DNA of 64,000 bases from Arthrobacter citreus (GTDB lineage: Bacteria; Actinomycetota; Actinomycetes; Actinomycetales; Micrococcaceae): NCBI RefSeq assembly GCF_009192745.1, contig NZ_VTFV01000002.1, forward strand, positions 558,001 to 622,000, read 5' to 3'. A model generated the notes under the pieces. It ran no database searches. It saw only the letters and a program-made list of their open reading frames with translations, and had not been told where the DNA came from. Shown piece after piece: positions 33,516 to 41,157 of this stretch (the first letter of the stretch is position 1; each line of letters begins with the position of its first letter). The position numbers and the translations under genes were made by a program.

Positions 33516-34298
33516 GTGGCAATTGACCGTGGGCTCCAAGGAAAACTCCAAGGAAAAACAGCAATCGTCACCGGCGCGAGCCGGGGGATCGGCCTCGCCA
33601 TTGCCCGGGACCTGGTGTCCCACGGTGTACGGGTCTGCATGACGGCCCGGAAGGCAGATGTCCTGAAGGAAGCCGCGGACAGCTTTCCGGACGGCACCGT
33701 CATCGCCGTTGCGGGCGCCTCCGACGACCCGGATCACCGCAGTACCGTTCTGGACACCGTCGCCCGGGAATTCGGCGGGCTGGACATCCTGGTCAATAAC
33801 GCCGGCATCAACCCGGTCTTCGGTCCGCTGGTGGAAATGGACCTGGAAGCTGCCCGGAAGATTTTCGAAGTCAACGTCCTCGGCACCCTCGCCTGGGTGC
33901 AGGACACTGTGGCCCACACCGGCCTCGGGTTCCGTGAACGCGGCGGATCGGTGGTCAACCTGTCCTCGGTCTCGGGGGATACCCCGTCACCGGGCATCGG
34001 GCTCTACGGCATCAGCAAAGCCGCCGTGTCCCACCTGACCCGGTCCCTCGCCGTCGAACTCGGGCCGGAGATCCGCGTCAACGCGGTTTCCCCGGCTGTA
34101 GTGAAGACCCGCTTCTCCCGGGCACTGTATGAGGGCAAGGAAGAAGCTGTCACCAGCGCCTATCCGCTGGGCCGGCTGGGCACACCCGAAGACGTTGCCA
34201 ACGCAGTGACGTATCTGGTCTCCCCGGACGCATCATGGGTCACCGGGCAGGTACTGACGCTCGACGGCGGCCTGCTGGCCGCGGGAGGTACCGCCTGA
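33516..34298 (+). CDS. SDR family oxidoreductase of the hydroxy-acid operon
   Basis: A 260-residue classical SDR: VTGASRGIGLAIARDL, NNAGINPVFGPL, catalytic Tyr164/Lys168 in LYGISKAAV, and WVTGQVLTLDGGLLA at the end. AAGGAAGG precedes the GTG start, three bases after the ligase stop. In a levulinate-like pathway this would be the reductase making the 4-hydroxyacyl-CoA. It is a close relative of the SDR at 53246-54028, sharing PV(F/Y)GPL(V/L)(E/D)(M/L)DL(E/D)AARKI; both neighbour an acyl-CoA dehydrogenase. Confidence 0.86.
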   Translation: MAIDRGLQGKLQGKTAIVTGASRGIGLAIARDLVSHGVRVCMTARKADVLKEAADSFPDGTVIAVAGASDDPDHRSTVLDTVAREFGGLDILVNNAGINPVFGPLVEMDLEAARKIFEVNVLGTLAWVQDTVAHTGLGFRERGGSVVNLSSVSGDTPSPGIGLYGISKAAVSHLTRSLAVELGPEIRVNAVSPAVVKTRFSRALYEGKEEAVTSAYPLGRLGTPEDVANAVTYLVSPDASWVTGQVLTLDGGLLAAGGTA

Positions 34299-35548
34299 TG
34301 AGCGCCCCAGCACACACCGCCGTCAGCCGGGAAGCCGTGGAAGACCTCCGGCTGCGAACCCGGGCATTTATCCGGGACGTGGTGATTCCCGCTGAGCCCG
34401 TCCCGGGGGAGGCCCTGACTGAGTCCGAGCGCGCCAGGCTGCAGCAGGCCGCCAAGAACGCCGGAGTCTTCGCGCCGCACGTGCCCGTGGAGTACGGCGG
34501 CCAGGGGCTGCCGCTGCAGGACTGGCCGGAAATCTTCGAAGAAGCCGGTTATTCCCCCATCGGCCCCACCGCCCTGAACTGCATGGCACCGGACGAGGGC
34601 AACATGCACATGCTTGAACTCATCGGCACCCCGGAGCAGAAGCAGCAGTACCTGGTGCCGCTGGCTGCCGGGGACGTCCGCTCCTGTTTCGGCATGACCG
34701 AACCGCATCCCGGCGCGGGATCGGACCCCGACGCCCTGCTGACCACCGCGACGAAGGGCGACGGCACCTGGCTTATCAACGGCCACAAACGCTTCACCTC
34801 CGGTGCCATCGGTGCGGGCTTCTGCATCGTCATGGCCCGGACGGAGGCCGACGGCGATACCCCGGCCGGCGCAACCATGTTCCTGGTGGACATGGACAAC
34901 CCGGGCATCCGCGTGGGGGAGCACATCCACACCATCGACCGGACCATCGGCGGCGGACACCCGCACGTGTACTTCGAGAACTGCGCCGTCCCGGAAGACG
35001 CCGTGCTGGGCGAAGTGGGTCTGGGCTTCAAATACGCCCAGGTCCGGCTGGGCCCGGCCCGGCTCACACACTGCATGCGCTGGCTGGGCCTGGCCCGCCG
35101 CTCGCTGGACATTGCGCTGGACCGCACCGGCCGGCGGGAAATCTTCGGTTCCCGGATCAGTGAGCTGGGGCTGGCGCAGGAACTCATTGCGCAGAGCGTG
35201 ATCGACGTTGAAACCTCGGCCGCCATCATCACCCGCACGGCGGAACTGCTGGCAGCGGACCCGAGAGCCGGGTCGGCCATGTCATCGGTGGCCAAGGTGC
35301 ACTGCTCCGAGGCCGTGTACCGGGTGATCGACCGCTGCGTGCAGCTGTGCGGCGGTGACGGCGTGTCCGACGGGCTGCCGCTGGCCCAGTACCTCAATGA
35401 AGTCCGGCCGTTCCGGATCTACGACGGTTCGAATGAGACCCATAAATGGGCGATCGCACGGCGGGCTTCGGCCCGGCGCCGGAAGGAAGTGGAAGCCGGC
35501 GCGCCTGACCAGGGCAACGCCGTCGTACGCGGGGAGCAGGAGCAGTGA
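34298..35548 (+). CDS. Acyl-CoA dehydrogenase, ACAD10/11-like
   Basis: A 416-residue FAD enzyme. APDEGNMHMLELIGTPEQKQ, RSCFGMTEPHPGAGSDPDAL and LCGGDGVSDGLPLAQYLNE follow the acyl-CoA dehydrogenase fold; the APD-GNM segment is typical of the ACAD10/11 branch. These enzymes process 4-phosphoacyl-CoA made by a partner kinase, converting 4-hydroxy acids into normal beta-oxidation substrates. ATG 34298 overlaps the SDR stop as TGATG; the next gene overlaps the stop by four bases and encodes just such a kinase. Confidence 0.87.
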   Translation: MSAPAHTAVSREAVEDLRLRTRAFIRDVVIPAEPVPGEALTESERARLQQAAKNAGVFAPHVPVEYGGQGLPLQDWPEIFEEAGYSPIGPTALNCMAPDEGNMHMLELIGTPEQKQQYLVPLAAGDVRSCFGMTEPHPGAGSDPDALLTTATKGDGTWLINGHKRFTSGAIGAGFCIVMARTEADGDTPAGATMFLVDMDNPGIRVGEHIHTIDRTIGGGHPHVYFENCAVPEDAVLGEVGLGFKYAQVRLGPARLTHCMRWLGLARRSLDIALDRTGRREIFGSRISELGLAQELIAQSVIDVETSAAIITRTAELLAADPRAGSAMSSVAKVHCSEAVYRVIDRCVQLCGGDGVSDGLPLAQYLNEVRPFRIYDGSNETHKWAIARRASARRRKEVEAGAPDQGNAVVRGEQEQ

Positions 35549-36636
35549 GCGGGCTTCAGACCCGTGCCGACGGGACCGAAGTAGTGTCTACCGCTTCCGA
35601 GGCTGCCTCATTGGAGAGACCGCCGCTGCTGGTGCTCGACGTCGTCACCGGCTTCCTGGACGAGCACGGACTTGGCAGCGGTCAGCTTGCCTGGGAACGC
35701 ATCGGTGACGGGCAGTCCAACATCACCTACCGGATCACCCGCGGCGGGGAGTCCTTTGTGCTGCGCCGCGGCCCGCGTCCGCCGCTTCCCCGGTCCACGC
35801 ATGACATGGTCCGGGAAGCCCGGGTCCAGCAGCTGCTGGGCGGTGAGGGGATTCCGGTGCCGCAGATCCTTGCGGTTTGCAGTGACGAGACCCTGCTGGG
35901 TGTGCCGTTCTACGTCATGTCCTACCTGGACGGGCACGTCATAACCGGATCCGCCCCTGAACACCTGGATACCCCGGAGCAGCGCGGAGATATCAGCCGC
36001 GCAGTCGTCGAAACGCTGGCCCGGCTGCACGGGGTGGACGTGACCGGACCGGAGCTTTCCGGACTGGGCCGGGCGGAGGGTTACCTGGAGCGGCAGGTGA
36101 AGCGCTTTGCCGGGCTGTGGGAAGCGAACACCCTTAGGGAGGTGTCGCTGGTGGCGCAGGTCGCCCGGGACCTGGGCGCGAAGATCCCGGTGTCGCAGCG
36201 CGCCTCGGTGGTGCATGGCGACTACCGGCTGGGGAACCTGATGTTCGGGCGGCAGCAGCCTGCTACCGTCACGGGGATCCTGGACTGGGAGATGGCCACC
36301 CTGGGGGATCCGCTGGCAGACCTGGGCTACCTGGCAGCGACCTACGCCGAACCAGGTGCCGAGCAGACCGTGATGGACCTGACGTCAGTGACCCGGCAGC
36401 CCGGGTACTGGAGCCGGGACCAGCTGATCTCCGGTTATGCGGACAGAACCGGACTCGATGTCAGTGCCCTGCCCTGGTATCAGGCGCTGGCGCTGTGGAA
36501 GTCGGCCATTTTCTGCGAAGCGATCTACACGCGTTACCTCAAGGGCGAACGCCCCGGCGACACCTTCGGACCCACCCTCGAAGAAGGCGTCCCCCTGCTG
36601 CTCGAATCAGCCGCCGAAATCCTGGGGAGAAGCTAG
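35545..36636 (+). CDS. Phosphotransferase (ACAD10/11-type kinase, APH fold)
   Basis: A 363-residue aminoglycoside-phosphotransferase-fold kinase. IGDGQSNITYRITRGGESFV and LRRGPRPPLPRSTHDMVREA are the nucleotide-binding lobe of the ACAD10/11 N-terminal-like group; VVHGDYRLGNLMFG and GILDWEMATLGDPLADLGYL are the catalytic and metal loops. Predicted to phosphorylate the 4-hydroxyl of an acyl-CoA. GTG start overlapping the dehydrogenase stop (GTGA) shows tight coupling. Antibiotic resistance is unlikely. Confidence 0.85.
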   Translation: MSGLQTRADGTEVVSTASEAASLERPPLLVLDVVTGFLDEHGLGSGQLAWERIGDGQSNITYRITRGGESFVLRRGPRPPLPRSTHDMVREARVQQLLGGEGIPVPQILAVCSDETLLGVPFYVMSYLDGHVITGSAPEHLDTPEQRGDISRAVVETLARLHGVDVTGPELSGLGRAEGYLERQVKRFAGLWEANTLREVSLVAQVARDLGAKIPVSQRASVVHGDYRLGNLMFGRQQPATVTGILDWEMATLGDPLADLGYLAATYAEPGAEQTVMDLTSVTRQPGYWSRDQLISGYADRTGLDVSALPWYQALALWKSAIFCEAIYTRYLKGERPGDTFGPTLEEGVPLLLESAAEILGRS

Positions 36637-36665
36637 CTTTCCCGTTTTCTGCAGTCCCACCCCAC

Positions 36666-36723
36666 CGAGATGACAGAAACTGCCCGTATCGGGCGCCAAA
36701 CGGGCAGTTTCTGCTATTTCGAT
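36666..36723. repeat. 58-base palindromic repeat, copy A
   Basis: Begins CGAGAT, ends TCGAT; stem CAGAAACTGCCCGT (36674-36687) with 36700-36713, loop 12 bases. It lies between the kinase stop and the transporter start, probably terminating part of the upstream transcript. Copy B at 38096-38153 is collinear with it, identical at about 46 of 58 positions, differences concentrated in the loop. Confidence 0.85.
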
Positions 36724-36759
36724 GAGACACCCCGATGCAACACTGGCAAAGGAGCCATC

Positions 36760-38070
36760 ATGTCTGCACAGCCTTCGGCTGCCGTCCCGGCGCGGCCGGC
36801 GTCAGCCACCGCAGGTAAGAAGAAGTCACTGCTGGCAACCACAGCCGGCAACATCCTGGAGTGGTACGAGTGGAGCGCCTACGCGGTCTTCGCCCCCTTC
36901 ATCGCCGCAGCGATGTTCAACCCGGACGACCCCGTCTCGGCGCTGCTCTCGACGCTCGCCGTCTTCGCCGTCGGCTTCCTCATGCGGCCGCTGGGCGGCA
37001 TCGTGTTTGGCCGGGTCGCTGACCGCCGGGGCCGCAAGTTCGTCCTGATCACCACCATGCTGATGATGGCCGGCGGATCCCTGGTGATCGGGCTGATGCC
37101 GGACTACCAGACGGTCGGCGTCTGGGCCTCGGTCATCCTGCTTGCGGCCCGCATTGGGCAGGGCTTCGCGCACGGCGGCGAGTCAGCCACGGCCAACACC
37201 TACATCGCGGAAATCGCTCCGAACCACCGCCGCGGCATGTGGGGCAGCATCGTGTTCGTGGCGATCTTCGCCGGCTCAATCCTGGCGTACACGGTGGGCG
37301 GGTCGGTGACCGCTGTGCTGGGGGAGAGCGCCGTGGCCGAATGGGGATGGCGGATTCCGTTCATCCTGGGGGCCTTCCTGGCGCTCGCCGCCCTGTACCT
37401 GCGCAAGGGCATGCTTGAAAGCGAAGTGTTCGACGACGCCGCTGCCGCTGCCGCCGGTGCGCAGGCTCCGGCTCCGCTGCCGCGCCGGCAGATCGTCCGG
37501 GCGATCATCCTGATGATCGCCATGACCTCGGGTATCACGGCCGCGCACTACACCTGGACCTCCTACGCGTCCACCTACGCCATCACGCAGCAGGACATGC
37601 CTGCGGCATCGGCGTACTGGATGTCCGTGATCGCCCAGCTGATTGCGCTGGTTTCGCTGCCGTTCTGGGGCAGGCTTTCGGATTCGCTGGGGCGCCGTCC
37701 GCTGATGCTGGGGTTCGCAGGACTGATGATCCTGCTGCAGCTGCCGCTGATGGGCCTGATCAGCTCCGCTCCGTGGACCCTGCTGGCGGCGTCCTCGCTG
37801 GCCCTCGTCGTCGTCGCCATTCCCGGAGCCCTGCTCTCGGCAACCCTGTCGGAGAACTTCCCCACCAAGGTGCGCACCCAGGGCATCGGGTTTGCCTACT
37901 CGGTCTCGGTGGCGGTCTTCGGCGGCACCGCGCCCTACCTGAACGCGCAGCTGATCGAATGGAATGTGGGCTGGATGTCCAGCGTCTACATCATGATCCT
38001 CTGCGGCTGCACCGCCGTCGCCGTGTGGCTGATGCCCGAGACCAAGGGGATCGACCTCAAGGACGCCTAA
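36760..38070 (+). CDS. MFS transporter, metabolite:H+ symporter (MHS) type
   Basis: A 436-residue 12-helix permease. GNILEWYEWSAYAVFAPFIA and RPLGGIVFGRVADRRGRK are the hallmark N-terminal MHS motifs; LGRRP appears again in the second half. MHS proteins import alpha-ketoglutarate, shikimate, dicarboxylates and similar acids with protons. AAAGGAG precedes ATG 36760. Placed after the kinase in the same direction, it is probably the uptake system for the acid degraded by the operon, although repeat A in between may lower its expression or give it a separate promoter. Confidence 0.87.
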   Translation: MSAQPSAAVPARPASATAGKKKSLLATTAGNILEWYEWSAYAVFAPFIAAAMFNPDDPVSALLSTLAVFAVGFLMRPLGGIVFGRVADRRGRKFVLITTMLMMAGGSLVIGLMPDYQTVGVWASVILLAARIGQGFAHGGESATANTYIAEIAPNHRRGMWGSIVFVAIFAGSILAYTVGGSVTAVLGESAVAEWGWRIPFILGAFLALAALYLRKGMLESEVFDDAAAAAAGAQAPAPLPRRQIVRAIILMIAMTSGITAAHYTWTSYASTYAITQQDMPAASAYWMSVIAQLIALVSLPFWGRLSDSLGRRPLMLGFAGLMILLQLPLMGLISSAPWTLLAASSLALVVVAIPGALLSATLSENFPTKVRTQGIGFAYSVSVAVFGGTAPYLNAQLIEWNVGWMSSVYIMILCGCTAVAVWLMPETKGIDLKDA

Positions 38071-38095
38071 CCCCCCGCCCGACGAGGCAACAGAA

Positions 38096-38153
38096 CGAGA
38101 TCACAGAAACTGCCCGTATGAACGCTCATACGGGCAGTTTCTGTCATGTCGAT
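38096..38153. repeat. 58-base palindromic repeat, copy B
   Basis: Perfect 19-bp stem (38103-38121 with 38126-38144), loop ACGC, same flanks CGAGAT and TCGAT as copy A and identical spacing. Located between the transporter gene and the convergent ABC permease gene, where it can act as a bidirectional terminator. Confidence 0.88.
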
Positions 38154-38163
38154 AGGCGGGAAA

Positions 38164-39351
38164 CTACTGCTCCAGCTTCATCGCCTTGCGCAGCGTCAGC
38201 GCTCCGCCGCCCTGCATCACGGCGCGGCGGTAGATCTTCTCGCCGAACCGCAGCAGTGCGTACGCGGCAGCCAGGGCAATGGCCAGGGATACGAACGTCT
38301 CCCACAGCGGAATTTCGCCGCTGAGCATGCGCACCGGCATGGCGACGGTGGAGATCACGGGGACGAAGGACGCCACAACCAGCAGCTGGCCCTTGGCGAA
38401 CAGCCCGGCGAAGAGCGCCGCAATGATGACGGTCAGCACCGGGCCGGAGCTGTTGTTCAGGTCCTCGGAGCGGGACGCCATCGAACCGAGCATGGCCCAC
38501 AGGGACGCCAGGATCAGGAAGCCCACCAGGAAGAAGACCAGGAACCAGCCCGACGCTGGGATGATGGTGCTGACCGAGTCCGCGGTTCCGGTGAACGTCA
38601 GGGCGAGCAGTGCCGCCCCGGCGTAGAGGGCCAGCTGGATCATGGCCAGGATCGTGTTGCCGGCAACCTTGCCGTAGAGCAGCTGGCGGATCGGAATGGC
38701 GGTGGCGAGGATTTCGACCACGCGGTTCTGCTTTTCCTCCAGGACGGAGGTGGCGATCGCCATGCCGAAGATGATCGCGGCCATGTAGAAGAGGAACCCG
38801 AACACAAACCCGGTGAACTGGGCAACGAACTGGTTTTCCGCGTTGCCGTTCAGCAGGGCGGTCTCGAACTCGCTGCCTTCCAGCAGGGCTTCAGACGTGG
38901 TGCCGGCCTCACCGGCGTTGATCTCGAGCGCGTAGGCACGCAAGGCCTCGGAGATGCCCTGCTGCAGTCCGCTGGAGAGTTCCTCGTTGCCGGTGAGCAT
39001 CCACTCGCCGTCCGCATCGCGGGTCAGTGCGGCGTCGGCTTCTTCGCTGCTGACCAGTTCTTCGGCGCCCTCGGCGCTGGAAGCCACTACCGCCTCGAAG
39101 CTGGTGTTCCCGCCGTCGGCCTGGCCGGTTTCGTGCGCGAGGTCAACGACGGCGGTCGCTGCGGAATCGTTGACGGCTACTGTGTATTCCTCCGCCTTGC
39201 TGCTCATGTAGGCGTTGAAGACCACGACGCCGACAATCAGTACCAGCGTGACGAGCGTGGAGATCAGGTAACTGCGGTCGCGGGCCTTGACCATGACCTC
39301 GCGGAGGGTGACGATCGCCCACGCCGGGGTGGGCCGGGATACGGTGCTCAT
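38164..39351 (-). CDS. ABC transporter permease, NatB-like
   Basis: A 395-residue ABC-2 type membrane protein. One N-terminal helix (YLISTLVTLVLIVGVVVFNA), an extracytoplasmic domain of about 150 residues, then five to six helices including FVFGFLFYMAAIIFGMAIAT and ILASLWAMLGSMASRSEDLN. The layout matches NatB, the membrane part of the Na+ exporter NatAB. Its start overlaps the stop of the ATPase gene by four bases. Could equally export a small peptide or drug. Confidence 0.82.
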   Translation of the reverse strand: MSTVSRPTPAWAIVTLREVMVKARDRSYLISTLVTLVLIVGVVVFNAYMSSKAEEYTVAVNDSAATAVVDLAHETGQADGGNTSFEAVVASSAEGAEELVSSEEADAALTRDADGEWMLTGNEELSSGLQQGISEALRAYALEINAGEAGTTSEALLEGSEFETALLNGNAENQFVAQFTGFVFGFLFYMAAIIFGMAIATSVLEEKQNRVVEILATAIPIRQLLYGKVAGNTILAMIQLALYAGAALLALTFTGTADSVSTIIPASGWFLVFFLVGFLILASLWAMLGSMASRSEDLNNSSGPVLTVIIAALFAGLFAKGQLLVVASFVPVISTVAMPVRMLSGEIPLWETFVSLAIALAAAYALLRFGEKIYRRAVMQGGGALTLRKAMKLEQ

Positions 39352-40232
39352 GCTGCGGTGACCTCACGGTAGATTTCGCTCAGGGACGGACGGATCGGGG
39401 CGAATTCCTCCACGGAACCCCGGGTCAGGGCGGTGGCCAGCAGCCGCTGGCGCGCGTCGTCGTCGTCGAACTGGAGGATGGCCGTGGGGCCGGCGACGTC
39501 GAGAACCCGCACTCCGGGTTCGTCGCGTACCCAGCCTGCGTCCGGGGAAATGGTGATCCGGTGGCGGTTCACGGCCTGCGCCCGCAGGTCATCCCCGGTG
39601 CCGGAGGCAATGACCTTGCCCTGCTGCAGCACAACCATGTTGTCGCACAGGCGGTCCACCAGGTCCAGCTGGTGGCTGGAGAAGAGCACCGGAACTCCGG
39701 CGGATGTGCGTTCGCGCAGCAGTTCCACCATTGAATCCACTGCAACCGGGTCCAGGCCGGAGAACGGTTCGTCGAGGATCAGGACGGTGGGCTTGTGCAG
39801 GAGAGATGCCGCGATCTGGACCCGCTGCTGGTTGCCCAGGGAGAGGGATTCAAGCTTGTCCTTGGTGCGTCCGCCCAGGCCAAAGCGTTCCAGCAGCTCG
39901 ATAGCGCCCTTCCGCGCGGCGGGGCCGCTCATCCGGTGAAGCTGGCCCAGGTAGACCAGCTGGTCCAGGATCGGCTGCTTGGGGTACAGGCCCCGCTCCT
40001 CGGGCATGTAGCCGAAGCTGGAGCGTGCCTCGGCGGTCAGCGGCTCGCCGTCGAGCAGGATCTCGCCGGCCGTGGTGCTAAGGACGCCCATGATCATGCG
40101 CATGGTGGTGGTCTTGCCGGCACCGTTGGCGCCGACAAACCCGGTCATTTGGCCCGAAGGGATGTCAAAAGTCACCGAATCGACGGCGGTCTTGTCACCG
40201 AACCTTCGGGTGAGATTGCGGACCTGCAGCAT
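39348..40232 (-). CDS. ABC transporter ATP-binding protein, NatA-like
   Basis: A 294-residue ATPase. Walker A GANGAGKTTTMRMIMG, signature LSLGNQQRVQIAASLL (LSxGxQQ type), Walker B VLILDEPFSGLDPVAV and the switch histidine in LFSSHQLDLVDRLCD. Partner of the ABC-2 permease encoded downstream with a 4-base overlap. It follows the response-regulator gene by 110 bases, so the pair may be the target of that two-component system. Confidence 0.92.
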   Translation of the reverse strand: MLQVRNLTRRFGDKTAVDSVTFDIPSGQMTGFVGANGAGKTTTMRMIMGVLSTTAGEILLDGEPLTAEARSSFGYMPEERGLYPKQPILDQLVYLGQLHRMSGPAARKGAIELLERFGLGGRTKDKLESLSLGNQQRVQIAASLLHKPTVLILDEPFSGLDPVAVDSMVELLRERTSAGVPVLFSSHQLDLVDRLCDNMVVLQQGKVIASGTGDDLRAQAVNRHRITISPDAGWVRDEPGVRVLDVAGPTAILQFDDDDARQRLLATALTRGSVEEFAPIRPSLSEIYREVTAA

Positions 40233-40342
40233 GGGGGTACTGCTCCTTTTCCCGGCAAGCCGGACAGTTGTGGAAGATTAACTGCCCTAAGCCTAGGGAA
40301 TGGAGCACGACGGCGGATCGGCCGTTCGGGGGAAGGCGCGGG

Positions 40343-41071
40343 TTACGCCTCGCGGCCGGCCTCACCCGGAAGAATGAGTCCGGATTCGTAGGCGAACACC
40401 ACGGCCTGCACCCTGTCCCGCACCTGGACCTTGCCCAGCAGGTTGGAAACGTGCGTTTTTACGGTTGCTTCTGCAACGAACATGCGGGCAGCGATTTCGG
40501 CGTTGCTGAGTCCGGCCGCCACCAGTTCCAGCACCTCCCGCTCGCGTGCGGTCAGGGAGGCGAGGAGCTTCTGCTGGGCCGGGTCCGGCTGCGGTTCCAC
40601 CGGCGCGGGACCTGCGGGCGCTGCGGCGGTGTTCCGCTCGGCCTCCAGCTGGCGGGCGAAACGTTCAATCACCCGCACCGTTACCTCAGGAGCGAGAAGC
40701 GCGTGCCCGCAGGCTACCGAGTGGACTGCGCCAACCAGGTCATCGGGATCGGCGTTCTTGAGCAGGAACCCGCTGGCCCCGGCCTGGATGGCGTCAAAGA
40801 GGTAGTCGTCGCGTTCAAAAGTGGTGAGGATGATGACTTTGGCGCGGTCCGCCGCCACGATCTGCTCCGTGGCCCGGATGCCGTCCAGTACCGGCATCTG
40901 CACGTCCATCAGGATGATGTCCACGTCATTGGCTGCAGCGAAGTCCACGGCTTCCTGTCCGTTGGCGACTTCGCCCACCACGTCGATCTCATCTTCGACG
41001 GAGAGCATCATGGCGAAGCCGGCGCGTACCAGTGCCTGGTCGTCAGCAAGCAGAACACGGATCGGTTCCAT
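40343..41071 (-). CDS. Two-component response regulator, NarL/LuxR type
   Basis: A 242-residue regulator. The receiver domain has the acidic pair DDQ near the N-terminus, the phospho-acceptor Asp in DIILMDVQMP and the conserved Lys in ASGFLLKNAD. A linker of about 30 residues (Pro/Ala-rich) leads to a LuxR helix-turn-helix (LTAREREVLELVAAGLSNAE, ATVKTHVSNLLGKVQVRDR). The cognate kinase gene lies 86 bases upstream in the same direction. Confidence 0.92.
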   Translation of the reverse strand: MEPIRVLLADDQALVRAGFAMMLSVEDEIDVVGEVANGQEAVDFAAANDVDIILMDVQMPVLDGIRATEQIVAADRAKVIILTTFERDDYLFDAIQAGASGFLLKNADPDDLVGAVHSVACGHALLAPEVTVRVIERFARQLEAERNTAAAPAGPAPVEPQPDPAQQKLLASLTAREREVLELVAAGLSNAEIAARMFVAEATVKTHVSNLLGKVQVRDRVQAVVFAYESGLILPGEAGREA

Positions 41072-41157
41072 TAAGTCCTCAATAAATCCCCGGCCGGCCC
41101 GGTGCCGCCCCCGGGTTTACCATAGCGGCTTGGCTGCCGGGCAGGGCAAGCCGGATG

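Noticed and set aside
31863-33917. 684-codon open frame on the minus strand
   Set aside because: Antisense to the ligase and SDR genes, which have complete catalytic motifs; the product is low-complexity Gly/Arg/Asp sequence.
35545-36636. Aminoglycoside resistance kinase
   Set aside because: The fold is shared, but motifs and operon context match the ACAD10/11-type kinase group.
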